From positions 62,001-126,000 of the forward strand of contig CANQPJ010000001.1 in assembly GCA_947625755.1 (NCBI GenBank): a stretch of 64,000 bases of DNA. Direction: 5' to 3'. Positions 28,275 through 36,471 of this stretch are shown in pieces. The notes under the pieces were generated by a model. It saw only the letters and a list, made by a program, of their open reading frames with translations, had not been told where the DNA came from and did no database searches. Each line of letters begins with the position of its first letter. The first letter of the stretch is position 1. The position numbers and the translations under genes were made by a program. This stretch comes from an uncultured Lachnospiraceae bacterium (lineage in GTDB: Bacteria; Bacillota; Clostridia; Lachnospirales; Lachnospiraceae).

Positions 28275-28619
28275 TTATTTAACTAATTCTTTTACCTTTG
28301 CAGCCTTACCAACTCTGTTTCTGATGTAGTTAAGTTTTGCACGTCTTACCTTACCATGTCTGACTACTTCAATCTTTGCAATCGTTGGTGAATATAATGG
28401 CCAGGTTCTTTCCACTCCGATTCCGTTTGAGTTTTTTCTTACTGTAAATGTAGCTCTGTTGCTTCCACCCTGTTTTTTAATTACAAGTCCCTCAAAAACC
28501 TGAATTCTTTCTCTGTTACCCTCAACGATTTTAGCGTGAACCTTGATTGTATCGCCTACGTTAAATGGTGTAACTTCCTTCATCTGACCATCTTCAATCT
28601 CTTTAATTAATTCCTGCAT
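28275..28619 (-). CDS. rplS: 50S ribosomal protein L19
   Basis: L19 lies at the interface of the 30S and 50S subunits. It has 114 residues, with [16 protein letters not shown] and [13 protein letters not shown] segments and a basic C-terminus with [25 protein letters not shown] precedes the ATG. It is last in the rpsP-khpA-rimM-trmD-rplS block, but it has its own promoter and a structured leader of about 100 bases. Confidence 0.97.
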   Translation of the reverse strand: MQELIKEIEDGQMKEVTPFNVGDTIKVHAKIVEGNRERIQVFEGLVIKKQGGSNRATFTVRKNSNGIGVERTWPLYSPTIAKIEVVRHGKVRRAKLNYIRNRVGKAAKVKELVK

Positions 28620-28686
28620 AATAGCCTCCTTATTTATTCCGATGTTCTTAATGTATAAAACAACAGAGGACCATCTTTTCTATACA

Positions 28687-28705
28687 AAATCCATAAAATG
28701 GATTT
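28687..28705 (-). promoter_or_regulatory. hairpin in the rplS leader (possible L19 leader)
   Basis: A perfect AAATCCA/TGGATTT stem with a 5-base loop lies between the rplS promoter and its ribosome site. A second stem, TATAGC/GCTGTA, lies nearer the transcription start. Autoregulatory L19 leaders are known in low-GC Gram-positives; membership here is unproven. Confidence 0.45.
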
Positions 28706-28725
28706 GCGTTTATACAGCATTTGCT

Positions 28726-28754
28726 ATATTAACATAACTTTTTTTATTTATCAA
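28726..28754 (-). promoter_or_regulatory. sigma-A-type promoter of rplS
   Basis: TTGATA (28749-28754), inside the last codons of trmD, then a spacer of 17, then TAATAT (28726-28731) on the minus strand. It lets rplS be expressed separately from trmD. Confidence 0.7.
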
Positions 28755-29472
28755 GTGTTTTTATAAAATTAATGTCTTCTTCTGTTAGTTTTGCATCTTT
28801 CATCAGGTCCGGGCGATTTTCTATTGTTCGCAGTATTGATTGTTCTCTTCGCCACTGATTTACCTTTGCATGATTTCCCGATAATAGTATCGAAGGAACT
28901 TTCTGCCCCATAAACTCTTCCGGGCGGGTATATTGCGGGTACTCCAAAAGGTTATCGTGAAAGGTTTCAAACTCTGCCGACACATCATTACTCAATACTC
29001 CGGGAATCAGTCTGGAAATCGCATCAATCATAACCATCGATGGAAGCTCACCGCCGGTTAATACATAGTCTCCAATCGAAACCCGGTCTGTCACAATCAT
29101 ATCCAAAACTCTCTCGTCAATTCCTTCATAATGTCCACACAAAAATACAAGATTTTTTTCTTTCGAAAACTCTTCTGCCATGTTCTGGTTAAAAACTTTT
29201 CCCTGTGGAGTCAGATAAATAACCCTCGGGTTATATCCTATCTCTTTTACAACCATCTCATAGCTTCTATATACAGGTCCCGCCTGCATTACCATGCCGG
29301 CACCTCCGCCATACGGATAATCATCTACCTGACCGTATTTATTTCCCGCATAATCTCTGATATTAATTGTATTTAAACCTATTATGCCATTATTTACTGC
29401 TCTTCCTGTAATGCTGGTATTGACTCCCTGCTGAATCATTTCCGGGAAAAGCGTTAATACATGAAAATTCAT
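28744..29472 (-). CDS. trmD: tRNA (guanine-N1)-methyltransferase TrmD
   Basis: Makes m1G37 in tRNAs and so prevents frameshifting. It has 242 residues and the SPOUT trefoil knot. Knot segments YLTPQGKVF, LCGHYEGIDERV and YVLTGGELP are visible, and a C-terminal helical domain follows. Its ATG overlaps the rimM stop (TAATG). Its last codons also carry the -35 box of the rplS promoter. Confidence 0.97.
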   Translation of the reverse strand: MNFHVLTLFPEMIQQGVNTSITGRAVNNGIIGLNTINIRDYAGNKYGQVDDYPYGGGAGMVMQAGPVYRSYEMVVKEIGYNPRVIYLTPQGKVFNQNMAEEFSKEKNLVFLCGHYEGIDERVLDMIVTDRVSIGDYVLTGGELPSMVMIDAISRLIPGVLSNDVSAEFETFHDNLLEYPQYTRPEEFMGQKVPSILLSGNHAKVNQWRREQSILRTIENRPDLMKDAKLTEEDINFIKTLDK

Positions 29473-29981
29473 TAATCTAATAACCCTTTCATAATATGCA
29501 CTTTTATCATCTTGTTTTTTATATTTTTTTCAAGTACACATTCATCTATAACCGGTAACAGCACTTCTTTCCCATCAGGGGTTTTTACTACATATACGCC
29601 ATTTGCACCGGTTTGCAGTACGTTAATCACTTCACCCAGATTTTCTCCCTGATCCGTAATAACTGTGCATCCTAACACGTCTGCAATAAAATATTCGCCT
29701 TCACCCAGTGGAATGGCATTTTCTCTTGTTACAAGCAAATCCATTCCTTTATATGGTAATACCTGATTAATATTGTCAAACTCCTGAAACTTTAAAATTA
29801 CCATATTTTTAAAGTATTTAGCGCCCATCACATGCACATTTATATATTCTTTGCCTGTATCAATTACAGCCTCTTTTAAATAATCAAATCTTTTTATATC
29901 GTCTGTCGTAGGATATACCTTTACTTCACCCCGGATTCCGTGAGTGTTACTGATAACACCTACCCGTAAATATTTTTCCAT
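29472..29981 (-). CDS. rimM: 16S rRNA processing protein RimM
   Basis: Assembly factor for the 30S head domain that binds S19. It has 169 residues, with an N-terminal RimM barrel (RVGVISNTHGIRGEVKVYPTTDD) and a C-terminal PRC-barrel that starts near YFIADVLGCTV. The frame is open to a GTG at 29987, but the ATG at 29981 gives the usual start. It is coupled to trmD by overlap. Confidence 0.96.
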   Translation of the reverse strand: MEKYLRVGVISNTHGIRGEVKVYPTTDDIKRFDYLKEAVIDTGKEYINVHVMGAKYFKNMVILKFQEFDNINQVLPYKGMDLLVTRENAIPLGEGEYFIADVLGCTVITDQGENLGEVINVLQTGANGVYVVKTPDGKEVLLPVIDECVLEKNIKNKMIKVHIMKGLLD

Positions 29982-30017
29982 AAACACCTTTTCTCACAAT
30001 AATATGCGCTGAAAGAT

Positions 30018-30044
30018 AACAAGGCTGGATGATCCAGCCTTGTT
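30018..30044 (-). terminator. strong hairpin between khpA and rimM
   Basis: AACAAGGCTGGA and its perfect 12-base complement enclose a 3-base loop. Only a poor U-tract follows (TTATCTTTC on the minus strand), so it may be an attenuator or an mRNA-stabilising structure rather than a full terminator. It could set the ratio of ribosomal protein S16 to RimM and TrmD. Confidence 0.6.
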
Positions 30045-30064
30045 GCACTTGTATTAAAGCAAAA

Positions 30065-30292
30065 TTACTCTATTTCTACTTTAACTTTTTTGTCACATTT
30101 TGAAGATGCAGCTTTCACAACAGAACGGATTGCTTTTGCAATTCTTCCCTGTTTTCCAATCACCTTACCCATATCATCCTGGGCAACATGAAGAAGAATA
30201 AGAATTTCTCTTTCATTTTCTGTCTCTGTAACTACAACCTCATCAGGAGAGTCAACAAGTGCCTTTGCAATTGTTTCTACCAATTCTTTCAT
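30065..30292 (-). CDS. khpA: KH-domain RNA-binding protein KhpA
   Basis: A 75-residue single KH domain protein (YlqC/KhpA). The GxxG-type loop is GKVIGKQGRIAKAIR. In Gram-positives it forms a heterodimer with KhpB/EloR and affects cell elongation through RNA binding. It lies between rpsP and rimM, the usual Firmicute place. GGAGG stands before the ATG. Confidence 0.95.
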   Translation of the reverse strand: MKELVETIAKALVDSPDEVVVTETENEREILILLHVAQDDMGKVIGKQGRIAKAIRSVVKAASSKCDKKVKVEIE

Positions 30293-30309
30293 GAATTTAC
30301 CCTCCGATA

Positions 30310-30555
30310 TTATTTTTCAATACCAGCAATCTTTAAAAGCTTTCCAACTGTTTCCGTCGGCTGTGCTCCTGTTGCTAACCATTTTCTTGCAGCTTCTTCA
30401 TTCACATCAAATACGCTTGGATCCTGATTTGGGTCAAATGTTCCAATTTCTTCGATGAATTTTCCATCTCTAGGTGCTCTTGAATCAGCAACTACTATTC
30501 TGTAAATTGGATGTCTTTTCTTACCCATTCTTTTTAATCGCATCTTTACTGCCAT
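30310..30555 (-). CDS. rpsP: 30S ribosomal protein S16
   Basis: Early-binding 30S protein of 81 residues. It begins [38 protein letters not shown]-like, the clear S16 pattern, and carries the [15 protein letters not shown] segment near the end. It follows ffh by 39 bases and precedes khpA, with a GGAGG site before the start. Confidence 0.98.
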   Translation of the reverse strand: MAVKMRLKRMGKKRHPIYRIVVADSRAPRDGKFIEEIGTFDPNQDPSVFDVNEEAARKWLATGAQPTETVGKLLKIAGIEK

Positions 30556-30594
30556 TTTTCTTTACCTCCGTAAAATTAATTCTAATATATATGT

Positions 30595-31944
30595 TTAAAA
30601 GCCAAAAGGCATTTTAAATCCACCTCTGCGTTTTCCCTTTCCGTTCATCAGTCCGGGCATATTTTTCATCATTTTTCTTGCCTGTTCAAACTGTTTTACC
30701 AGTTTGTTTACATCACTGATGTCAACGCCTGCTCCCTTGGCAATCCGCTGTTTTCTTGACGGATTCATAAGATCGGGGTTACCTCTCTCTGCTTTTGTCA
30801 TGGAATATATCATTGCTTCGATTTTTCCTAATTGTTTTTCATCAGGAAGCATGTCTTCTTTTATCTGGCTCCCTACTCCGGGAAGCATATGCAGAAGAGA
30901 AGAAAGTCCTCCCATATTTTTAATCTGTCCCATATACTCCAGATAATCGTCAAATGTAAACTGGGCTTTTTTCAGCCTCTGTTCCATTTCCTTTGCCTTA
31001 TCCTCATCAATTGCCTGTTCAGCCTTCTCAATAAGAGATAATACATCGCCCATTCCCAAAATACGGGAAGCCATTCTGTCCGGATAAAATTGCTCAAGGT
31101 CAGATAACTTTTCACCCATGCCGACATATAATATCGGCTTTCCGGTAACCGCTTTTATGGATAATGCTGCTCCGCCTCTGGTATCACCGTCCAGTTTGGT
31201 AACAACAATTCCATCTATTCCAATCTTTTCGTTAAATTCTTTTGCAACATTGACTGCATCCTGTCCGGTCATGGCATCCACAACCAAAACAGTCTGTGTA
31301 AGTTCCACGTTGTCTCTGATTTCAACAAGCTCGTTCATCATATTTTCATCAATATGCAGACGGCCTGCGGTATCTAATATAACAACATTATTTCCATTTT
31401 TCTTTGCATGTTCCACTGCAGCCTTTGCTATATTTAAAGGTTTCTGCTTCTCACCCATGGCAAATACAGGAACCTGTTGTTTCTCTCCATTAATTTTCAA
31501 CTGCTCTATGGCTGCAGGTCTATATACATCACAGGCTGCCAATAACGGTTTCTTTCCTATGGATTTTAATTTTCCGGCAATCTTTGCAGTCGTGGTCGTT
31601 TTACCTGCTCCTTGCAGTCCCATCATCATAATAACTGTAATCTCATTGTCCGGTAACAGCTTCAACTCGGTAGTTTCAGAGCCCATCAAAGCCGTCAACT
31701 CCTCATTAACAATCTTAATTACCATCTGTCCCGGTGTCAAACTGGTCATAACATCCTGACCGACTGCCCTCTCATTAACTTTTTTGATAAAATCTTTTAC
31801 TACTTTAAAGTTAACATCTGCTTCCAGCAAAGCAATTTTCACTTCTCTCAAGGCGGCTTTTACATCTTCTTCTGTCAATCTGCCTTTGCTTCGAAGATTT
31901 TTAAATATATTTTGTAGTTTATCGGATAAACTTTCAAATGCCAA
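30595..31944 (-). CDS. ffh: signal recognition particle protein Ffh
   Basis: SRP54-type GTPase that binds signal peptides and 4.5S/6S RNA and docks with FtsY. It has 449 residues. The N domain comes first, then G1 GLQGAGKT at 109-116 and DTAGR at 191-195. A Met-rich M domain ends in KNMPGLMNGKGKRRGG. The start codon is TTG at 31944, well supported by AGGAGG 7 bases upstream and by the family start AFESLSDKLQ. It follows ylxM by 11 bases. Confidence 0.97.
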   Translation of the reverse strand: MAFESLSDKLQNIFKNLRSKGRLTEEDVKAALREVKIALLEADVNFKVVKDFIKKVNERAVGQDVMTSLTPGQMVIKIVNEELTALMGSETTELKLLPDNEITVIMMMGLQGAGKTTTTAKIAGKLKSIGKKPLLAACDVYRPAAIEQLKINGEKQQVPVFAMGEKQKPLNIAKAAVEHAKKNGNNVVILDTAGRLHIDENMMNELVEIRDNVELTQTVLVVDAMTGQDAVNVAKEFNEKIGIDGIVVTKLDGDTRGGAALSIKAVTGKPILYVGMGEKLSDLEQFYPDRMASRILGMGDVLSLIEKAEQAIDEDKAKEMEQRLKKAQFTFDDYLEYMGQIKNMGGLSSLLHMLPGVGSQIKEDMLPDEKQLGKIEAMIYSMTKAERGNPDLMNPSRKQRIAKGAGVDISDVNKLVKQFEQARKMMKNMPGLMNGKGKRRGGFKMPFGF

Positions 31945-31955
31945 AGCTTTACCTC

Positions 31956-32288
31956 CTAAGAATTATCTAAAATTTCCTGTGCAATCTTTTTTATCCTGGA
32001 TACACTTTCTGCATCCCGATTATCCGCTAAACGACATATTTGTTCCACATCATCCTTTGTTTTAGAAAATCTTGCGATTAAATGAAGTTTTTCCTCGTAA
32101 TCATTGAGTATTTTGTCACATCTTTTAACTAAATCATGCACTCCCTGTCTGGAAATGCCGCGTTCCATAGCAATTTCTCCAAGGCTCAAATCATTTAAAA
32201 TAAAATCTTCATATATTTCTTTTTGATGCTGTGTCAGCAATTCGCCGTAAAAGTCGTATAATAGCGAACTTTTATATATATCTTTCAT
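31956..32288 (-). CDS. ylxM: YlxM family DNA-binding/SRP-associated protein
   Basis: A 110-residue helix-turn-helix protein of the UPF0122/YlxM family. It has a sigma-factor region 4-like motif (LSLGEIAMERGISRQGVHDLVKRCDK). It is almost always directly upstream of ffh and has been linked to SRP function in streptococci. An AAGGTG site lies 7 bases before the ATG. A very strong promoter precedes it. Confidence 0.93.
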   Translation of the reverse strand: MKDIYKSSLLYDFYGELLTQHQKEIYEDFILNDLSLGEIAMERGISRQGVHDLVKRCDKILNDYEEKLHLIARFSKTKDDVEQICRLADNRDAESVSRIKKIAQEILDNS

Positions 32289-32314
32289 AATATTACACCT
32301 TATCTACCTCTGGT

Positions 32315-32343
32315 ATATTACACGAAAAGCAATAAGGTGTCAA
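32315..32343 (-). promoter_or_regulatory. strong promoter of ylxM-ffh operon
   Basis: TTGACA (32338-32343), spacer of 17, TAATAT (32315-32320) on the minus strand. The -35 box is consensus and lies in the 3' arm of the yfhO terminator hairpin, so the promoter and terminator overlap. Confidence 0.85.
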
Positions 32344-32370
32344 GTATTTTTTCTTGACACCTTATTGCTT
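32327..32370 (-). terminator. yfhO terminator hairpin overlapping the ylxM promoter
   Basis: A perfect 18 bp stem with an 8-base loop. It starts in the last codons of yfhO (AAG CAA TAA) and is followed by TTTTCG on the minus strand. The U-tract is short. The plus strand after the stem is ATTTTTT. The 3' arm includes the TTGACA of the next promoter. Confidence 0.8.
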
Positions 32371-35241
32371 ATTTTTTGATTTGAGAAAATCCACTGCAGC
32401 CATAGCAATCAGAATAAGAATCCCTATACCACTGAAGACCGCCCCTGTTTTTATCCCCGGAGTACAGTATTTCATCTGTATCTTATGTTTTCCTGCTTCT
32501 AAAAAAATTCCGGAATACATATAATTTACTTTCTCTATATTCTGCTCTTTTCCGTCCACATAGGCTTTCCATCCATTTCCATATGGAATGGATAAAACGA
32601 GCATTTTCTTTTTCTTTAAATCAATGGTTCCTGAAACAGTATTATTTTTTACGCGAACATCTGTAAGAATATCTTCTTTTAAATGTTCAATGTAAGCTGC
32701 ATAATTTTCATAAGAACGTTTTACAAAATTAAATTCTTTAAAGGAATATGTGCCTATACGGTTAAAGTGAATCACAATATAGTCTCTTTTGTTTCTACTA
32801 TATCCCAGATTTACTACATAATCTGTTTTACCGTTATATAATCCATCAACATCTGTCATCTGTAACAGCCTTTTACTCATTTTATCATCACTAAAAGTCA
32901 GGGCGGCACTTGTTGGTTCCTCCCAATACTGATACAGGTTTTTTAAATAATTGTGGTGTGCAGCGCTTAAATAATCTAAATTGTTTTCAAAAGTTTTTAG
33001 CGGATTTGCAGCTTGAAATTTCATTCCTTTCATACATGCATATAATTCCCCATTTTCCACATCATTAAAATGAATTACAACTCCGGCATTTTTTTTGGAA
33101 ACAATAAATTTTTTATTCTTATAATCTACACCATCATAACATTCAACAGTATATTTTTGTTTTGTGTTAGAATTTTTTAAAGAGGCATTTTTTATATTTT
33201 TATTCTTATCCTCCAGCACAGCGGCCTGCAACATTGCTTCTTCTTTTTCAATACCCGAATCTTTTTCTATCTCACTTTCGGATATAAATTTGTCGTAAGT
33301 GTATCCTAATGGTAAATCAAATATATTCTCGTACAAATTATAAGTTGCAGGATAGGATACATTATCTTTTATAACATACTTATATGGAACCGGTTTATTG
33401 AAAGTATCAATTTTTTTAAATCCATATGGTACTGCCAATTTATCTTTCTTTTCCGCAATATAATATTTTACACCGGATAAGGAAAGTAATCCTGCCCGGT
33501 CATCCAGCCCGTGATACATAAATGTCGGATACTCTCTCGCCTCAGTCTTTAACAGATAATCTGAAATGTTGGAATTACCCAGACTCCAATAAAATCCTAT
33601 TCCATTCACTCCGAAAAGCAGAGAGGAATTGTCGCAGTAATCTAAAAGAATGTCATTGTCTTCTATATCATTCACTAATGGCAGATTTGTTATTTTATAA
33701 TAACTGCTGTCTTCTGTGCTGTCATAATCTTTCCCGGATGAACTAAAACGGAAAAAACTGTCATCCTTTACCTTCTTTTTTATATCATAACTTTCCGATT
33801 GCTGATAAGTTTTATATACCTGTCCGCTGTCAATGAACTCCGAAACATAATTTTCTTGAGTAAAAGAATATAGGAAATATGCATTAACCGCAATACCGGC
33901 TACAACTGTTAATACAGTTAGCAATTCCTTCTCTTTCTTTCCCCTGTTCTTATCATAATTTAAAATTAAAAGTCCTGTTACCAATAAGAAAAGAAGTATC
34001 AGTTCTATCATTGCATTTAAACTTCTTGCATTTTCCATGAAAAATAAAACTGCAAAATATACCAGAAGAAAACATAAAATCGGTTTAGCATTTTTTATGC
34101 TGATACTGATAATATTGTTCCAATATTCTACAATCAAAAATGAACATAATAAGGCAAATGCCCACAGCCATCGATTTGAAATATATGACATTCCATTCAT
34201 AAAACTGCCGATAAACGGAATGCAAAGCATGAATATTCCTATCGCAAAAAACAGACAGTGTTGAATATTTTTTCTCTTAAAGGCAAAGAATATTCCAAGC
34301 AAAGCAACCGGTGTGTAACCCATAAATGTCCATGTATTATTTGATTGCATGGAAATCAGGCTGGAAAACAGCTCCTGATAGTATTTTATATCATATAGGA
34401 AAGAGATATCATATCCTACGCTATGCCTGTTGTCTCCCAAAAAAAATGTAACAACCGGTAAAAAGATAAGCGCCGAAATCATTACTGCTATCACAGCATA
34501 CAGCAGCATTTGTAATAATTTTTTTATAATTTTTCTAATATCTTTTTTATACAGATAACCGCATCTGATAATTGTATATATAACTGTCAGAAAAGCCATC
34601 ATATAGAAAAAATAAAAATTGCTGACTGCACTTAATACAATAATCAAAATGAAATGATATGGTTTTCTGTTTTTTAATATTTTTTCTACACCGGTTAACA
34701 GCAGCGGGAAAAACATCATCGGAATCACAAAAAACGGATGACGTACTGCGGCAAACATAGTATATGAAGTAAAAACATAGGCAATCGCTCCAACAATGAC
34801 ACCATTATTGTTTTTATTCATTATTTTGCAGTAATATATAAAAAACAGCCCTGACAGATATAATCTTAATATAATTAAGAATCCATAAAGATATTCTGTA
34901 TATTCAGGCATGACAAATGCAGAAAGTAAATTAATCGGTTCTCCCAAGACATAATAATTTAAAGTAGTAATAACATCTCCGCCAAAGCCAATTCCAAAAT
35001 TCCACATAGGAATTGCAAAAGAATGCTCAATAAAAATATTCTTTGCAATTTCTCTTAACCATGAGCCATAATATGACAATGCAAGATTATGCTGAACCAA
35101 TCCGTCAAGATGCCATACAAAGGATTTTTTATTTACAAAAAAATATCCAAAAGTTAATAGAAACGTAATAATAAAAATAATAGAATATTTTACAGCAATA
35201 TTTATTTTTTTATCATTTATCTTCGATATTGTTTTTAACAT
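32362..35241 (-). CDS. YfhO family membrane protein
   Basis: A 959-residue membrane protein of the YfhO family. Its N-terminal half has about a dozen membrane helices with GT-C glycosyltransferase-like features, including an early acidic loop (KSFVWHLDGLVQHN). A large extracytoplasmic domain spans about residues 460-925, and one last helix lies near the C-terminus. Some members add sugars to teichoic acids in Bacillus and Listeria, a reasonable guess here. It lies downstream of ilvA by 9 bases. Its stop codon is part of the terminator stem. Confidence 0.87.
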   Translation of the reverse strand: MLKTISKINDKKINIAVKYSIIFIITFLLTFGYFFVNKKSFVWHLDGLVQHNLALSYYGSWLREIAKNIFIEHSFAIPMWNFGIGFGGDVITTLNYYVLGEPINLLSAFVMPEYTEYLYGFLIILRLYLSGLFFIYYCKIMNKNNNGVIVGAIAYVFTSYTMFAAVRHPFFVIPMMFFPLLLTGVEKILKNRKPYHFILIIVLSAVSNFYFFYMMAFLTVIYTIIRCGYLYKKDIRKIIKKLLQMLLYAVIAVMISALIFLPVVTFFLGDNRHSVGYDISFLYDIKYYQELFSSLISMQSNNTWTFMGYTPVALLGIFFAFKRKNIQHCLFFAIGIFMLCIPFIGSFMNGMSYISNRWLWAFALLCSFLIVEYWNNIISISIKNAKPILCFLLVYFAVLFFMENARSLNAMIELILLFLLVTGLLILNYDKNRGKKEKELLTVLTVVAGIAVNAYFLYSFTQENYVSEFIDSGQVYKTYQQSESYDIKKKVKDDSFFRFSSSGKDYDSTEDSSYYKITNLPLVNDIEDNDILLDYCDNSSLLFGVNGIGFYWSLGNSNISDYLLKTEAREYPTFMYHGLDDRAGLLSLSGVKYYIAEKKDKLAVPYGFKKIDTFNKPVPYKYVIKDNVSYPATYNLYENIFDLPLGYTYDKFISESEIEKDSGIEKEEAMLQAAVLEDKNKNIKNASLKNSNTKQKYTVECYDGVDYKNKKFIVSKKNAGVVIHFNDVENGELYACMKGMKFQAANPLKTFENNLDYLSAAHHNYLKNLYQYWEEPTSAALTFSDDKMSKRLLQMTDVDGLYNGKTDYVVNLGYSRNKRDYIVIHFNRIGTYSFKEFNFVKRSYENYAAYIEHLKEDILTDVRVKNNTVSGTIDLKKKKMLVLSIPYGNGWKAYVDGKEQNIEKVNYMYSGIFLEAGKHKIQMKYCTPGIKTGAVFSGIGILILIAMAAVDFLKSKNKQ

Positions 35242-35250
35242 CTGTTACTC

Positions 35251-36471
35251 CTACAAATTAGGTAATTCCTCTCTCGGATTATAACCGGCGCTATTTAATG
35301 CATCCAATATCTGCTTTTTATGATCATGTCCGAAACATTCCATTGTTACTTTTAATTCAACAGCGGCATTTCTATTGACGGAAACAAACTGATTGTGTTC
35401 GAGTTTAATCACATTGCCCTGCTGTTTTGCAATATTATTTGCTACCTTTACCAATTCGCCCGGCTTATCAGGAAGCAGTACGGAAACGGTAAATACTCTT
35501 CCTCTTTGGATTAATCCGTGCTGTAATATCGATGACATTGTAATAATATCCATATTTCCGCCACTGATAATGGAAACCACCTTTTTGTCTTTACACTTCA
35601 GATGTTTCAATGCAGCCACGGTAAGCAGCCCTGAATTTTCTGCTACAAGCTTATGATTTTCAACCATATCAAGAAAAGCATCTATCAGTTCATCATCCTT
35701 AATTGTAATAATCTCATCGATATTTTTCTGGATATATGGAAAAATATTTTTTCCCGGTGTTTTGACGGCTGTTCCGTCAGCTATTGTATTCGCACTTGGA
35801 AGGGTAACCACTTTTCCTGCTTTCAGCGATGCTTTCATACATGCGGCGTTTTCCGGTTCAACACCGATGACCCTGATGCTTGGATTTAGTAATTTGGCGA
35901 GTGTGCTGACGCCGGTAGCTAACCCGCCGCCTCCAATAGGCACCAGAATATAATTCACTGTCGGAAGTTCTTTGAAAATTTCCATGGCAATACTTCCCTG
36001 TCCGGCAGCTACATCAATATCGTCAAACGGATGAATAAAAGTATATCCCTCCTTCATAGACATATTTAACGCATATTGACAGGCATCATCATATACATCA
36101 CCATATAAAATTACATCTGCACCATAACTTTTTGTGCGGTTTACCTTCATAAGCGGTGTTGTGGTTGGCATGACAATAACAGCTTTTACGCCATAGAGTT
36201 TTGCCGCATAGGCAACCCCCTGCGCGTGATTGCCTGCAGAAGCTGTAATCAGCCCCCTCTCTCTTTCCTCTTCTGATAAAGTACTGATTTTATAGTAAGA
36301 GCCTCTTACCTTATACGCTCCTGTAAACTGCATATTCTCCGGCTTAATATATACCTGATTTCCCGTCTGCTCGCTAAAATAGTCACTGTAAATTAAATTT
36401 GTATTTAAAGTAACTTTTTTCACAATTTCACTTGCTTCTTCAAACTTTTTTAAATCTAACATATCACTCAT
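35251..36471 (-). CDS. ilvA: threonine ammonia-lyase with ACT domain
   Basis: PLP enzyme that turns threonine into 2-oxobutanoate for isoleucine synthesis or fermentation to propionate. It has 406 residues. The PLP lysine is K54 in FTGAYKVRG, and the phosphate-binding glycine loop is PIGGGGLATG. An ACT-like domain (about 330-406) suggests allosteric control. The frame is open to 36537, but the ATG at 36471 has GGAGG 9 bases upstream. It overlaps the ftsY 3' end by 8 bases, an unusual partner for ftsY. Confidence 0.93.
   Translation of the reverse strand: MSDMLDLKKFEEASEIVKKVTLNTNLIYSDYFSEQTGNQVYIKPENMQFTGAYKVRGSYYKISTLSEEERERGLITASAGNHAQGVAYAAKLYGVKAVIVMPTTTPLMKVNRTKSYGADVILYGDVYDDACQYALNMSMKEGYTFIHPFDDIDVAAGQGSIAMEIFKELPTVNYILVPIGGGGLATGVSTLAKLLNPSIRVIGVEPENAACMKASLKAGKVVTLPSANTIADGTAVKTPGKNIFPYIQKNIDEIITIKDDELIDAFLDMVENHKLVAENSGLLTVAALKHLKCKDKKVVSIISGGNMDIITMSSILQHGLIQRGRVFTVSVLLPDKPGELVKVANNIAKQQGNVIKLEHNQFVSVNRNAAVELKVTMECFGHDHKKQILDALNSAGYNPREELPNL

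Noticed and set aside
31118-31759. A 213-codon plus-strand open frame opposite ffh
   Set aside because: It mirrors the ffh reading frame, has low-complexity Ser/Ala/Ile content and no ribosome site. Similar long antisense frames at 58951-59538, 16527-16973 and 63177-63698 were rejected for the same reasons.
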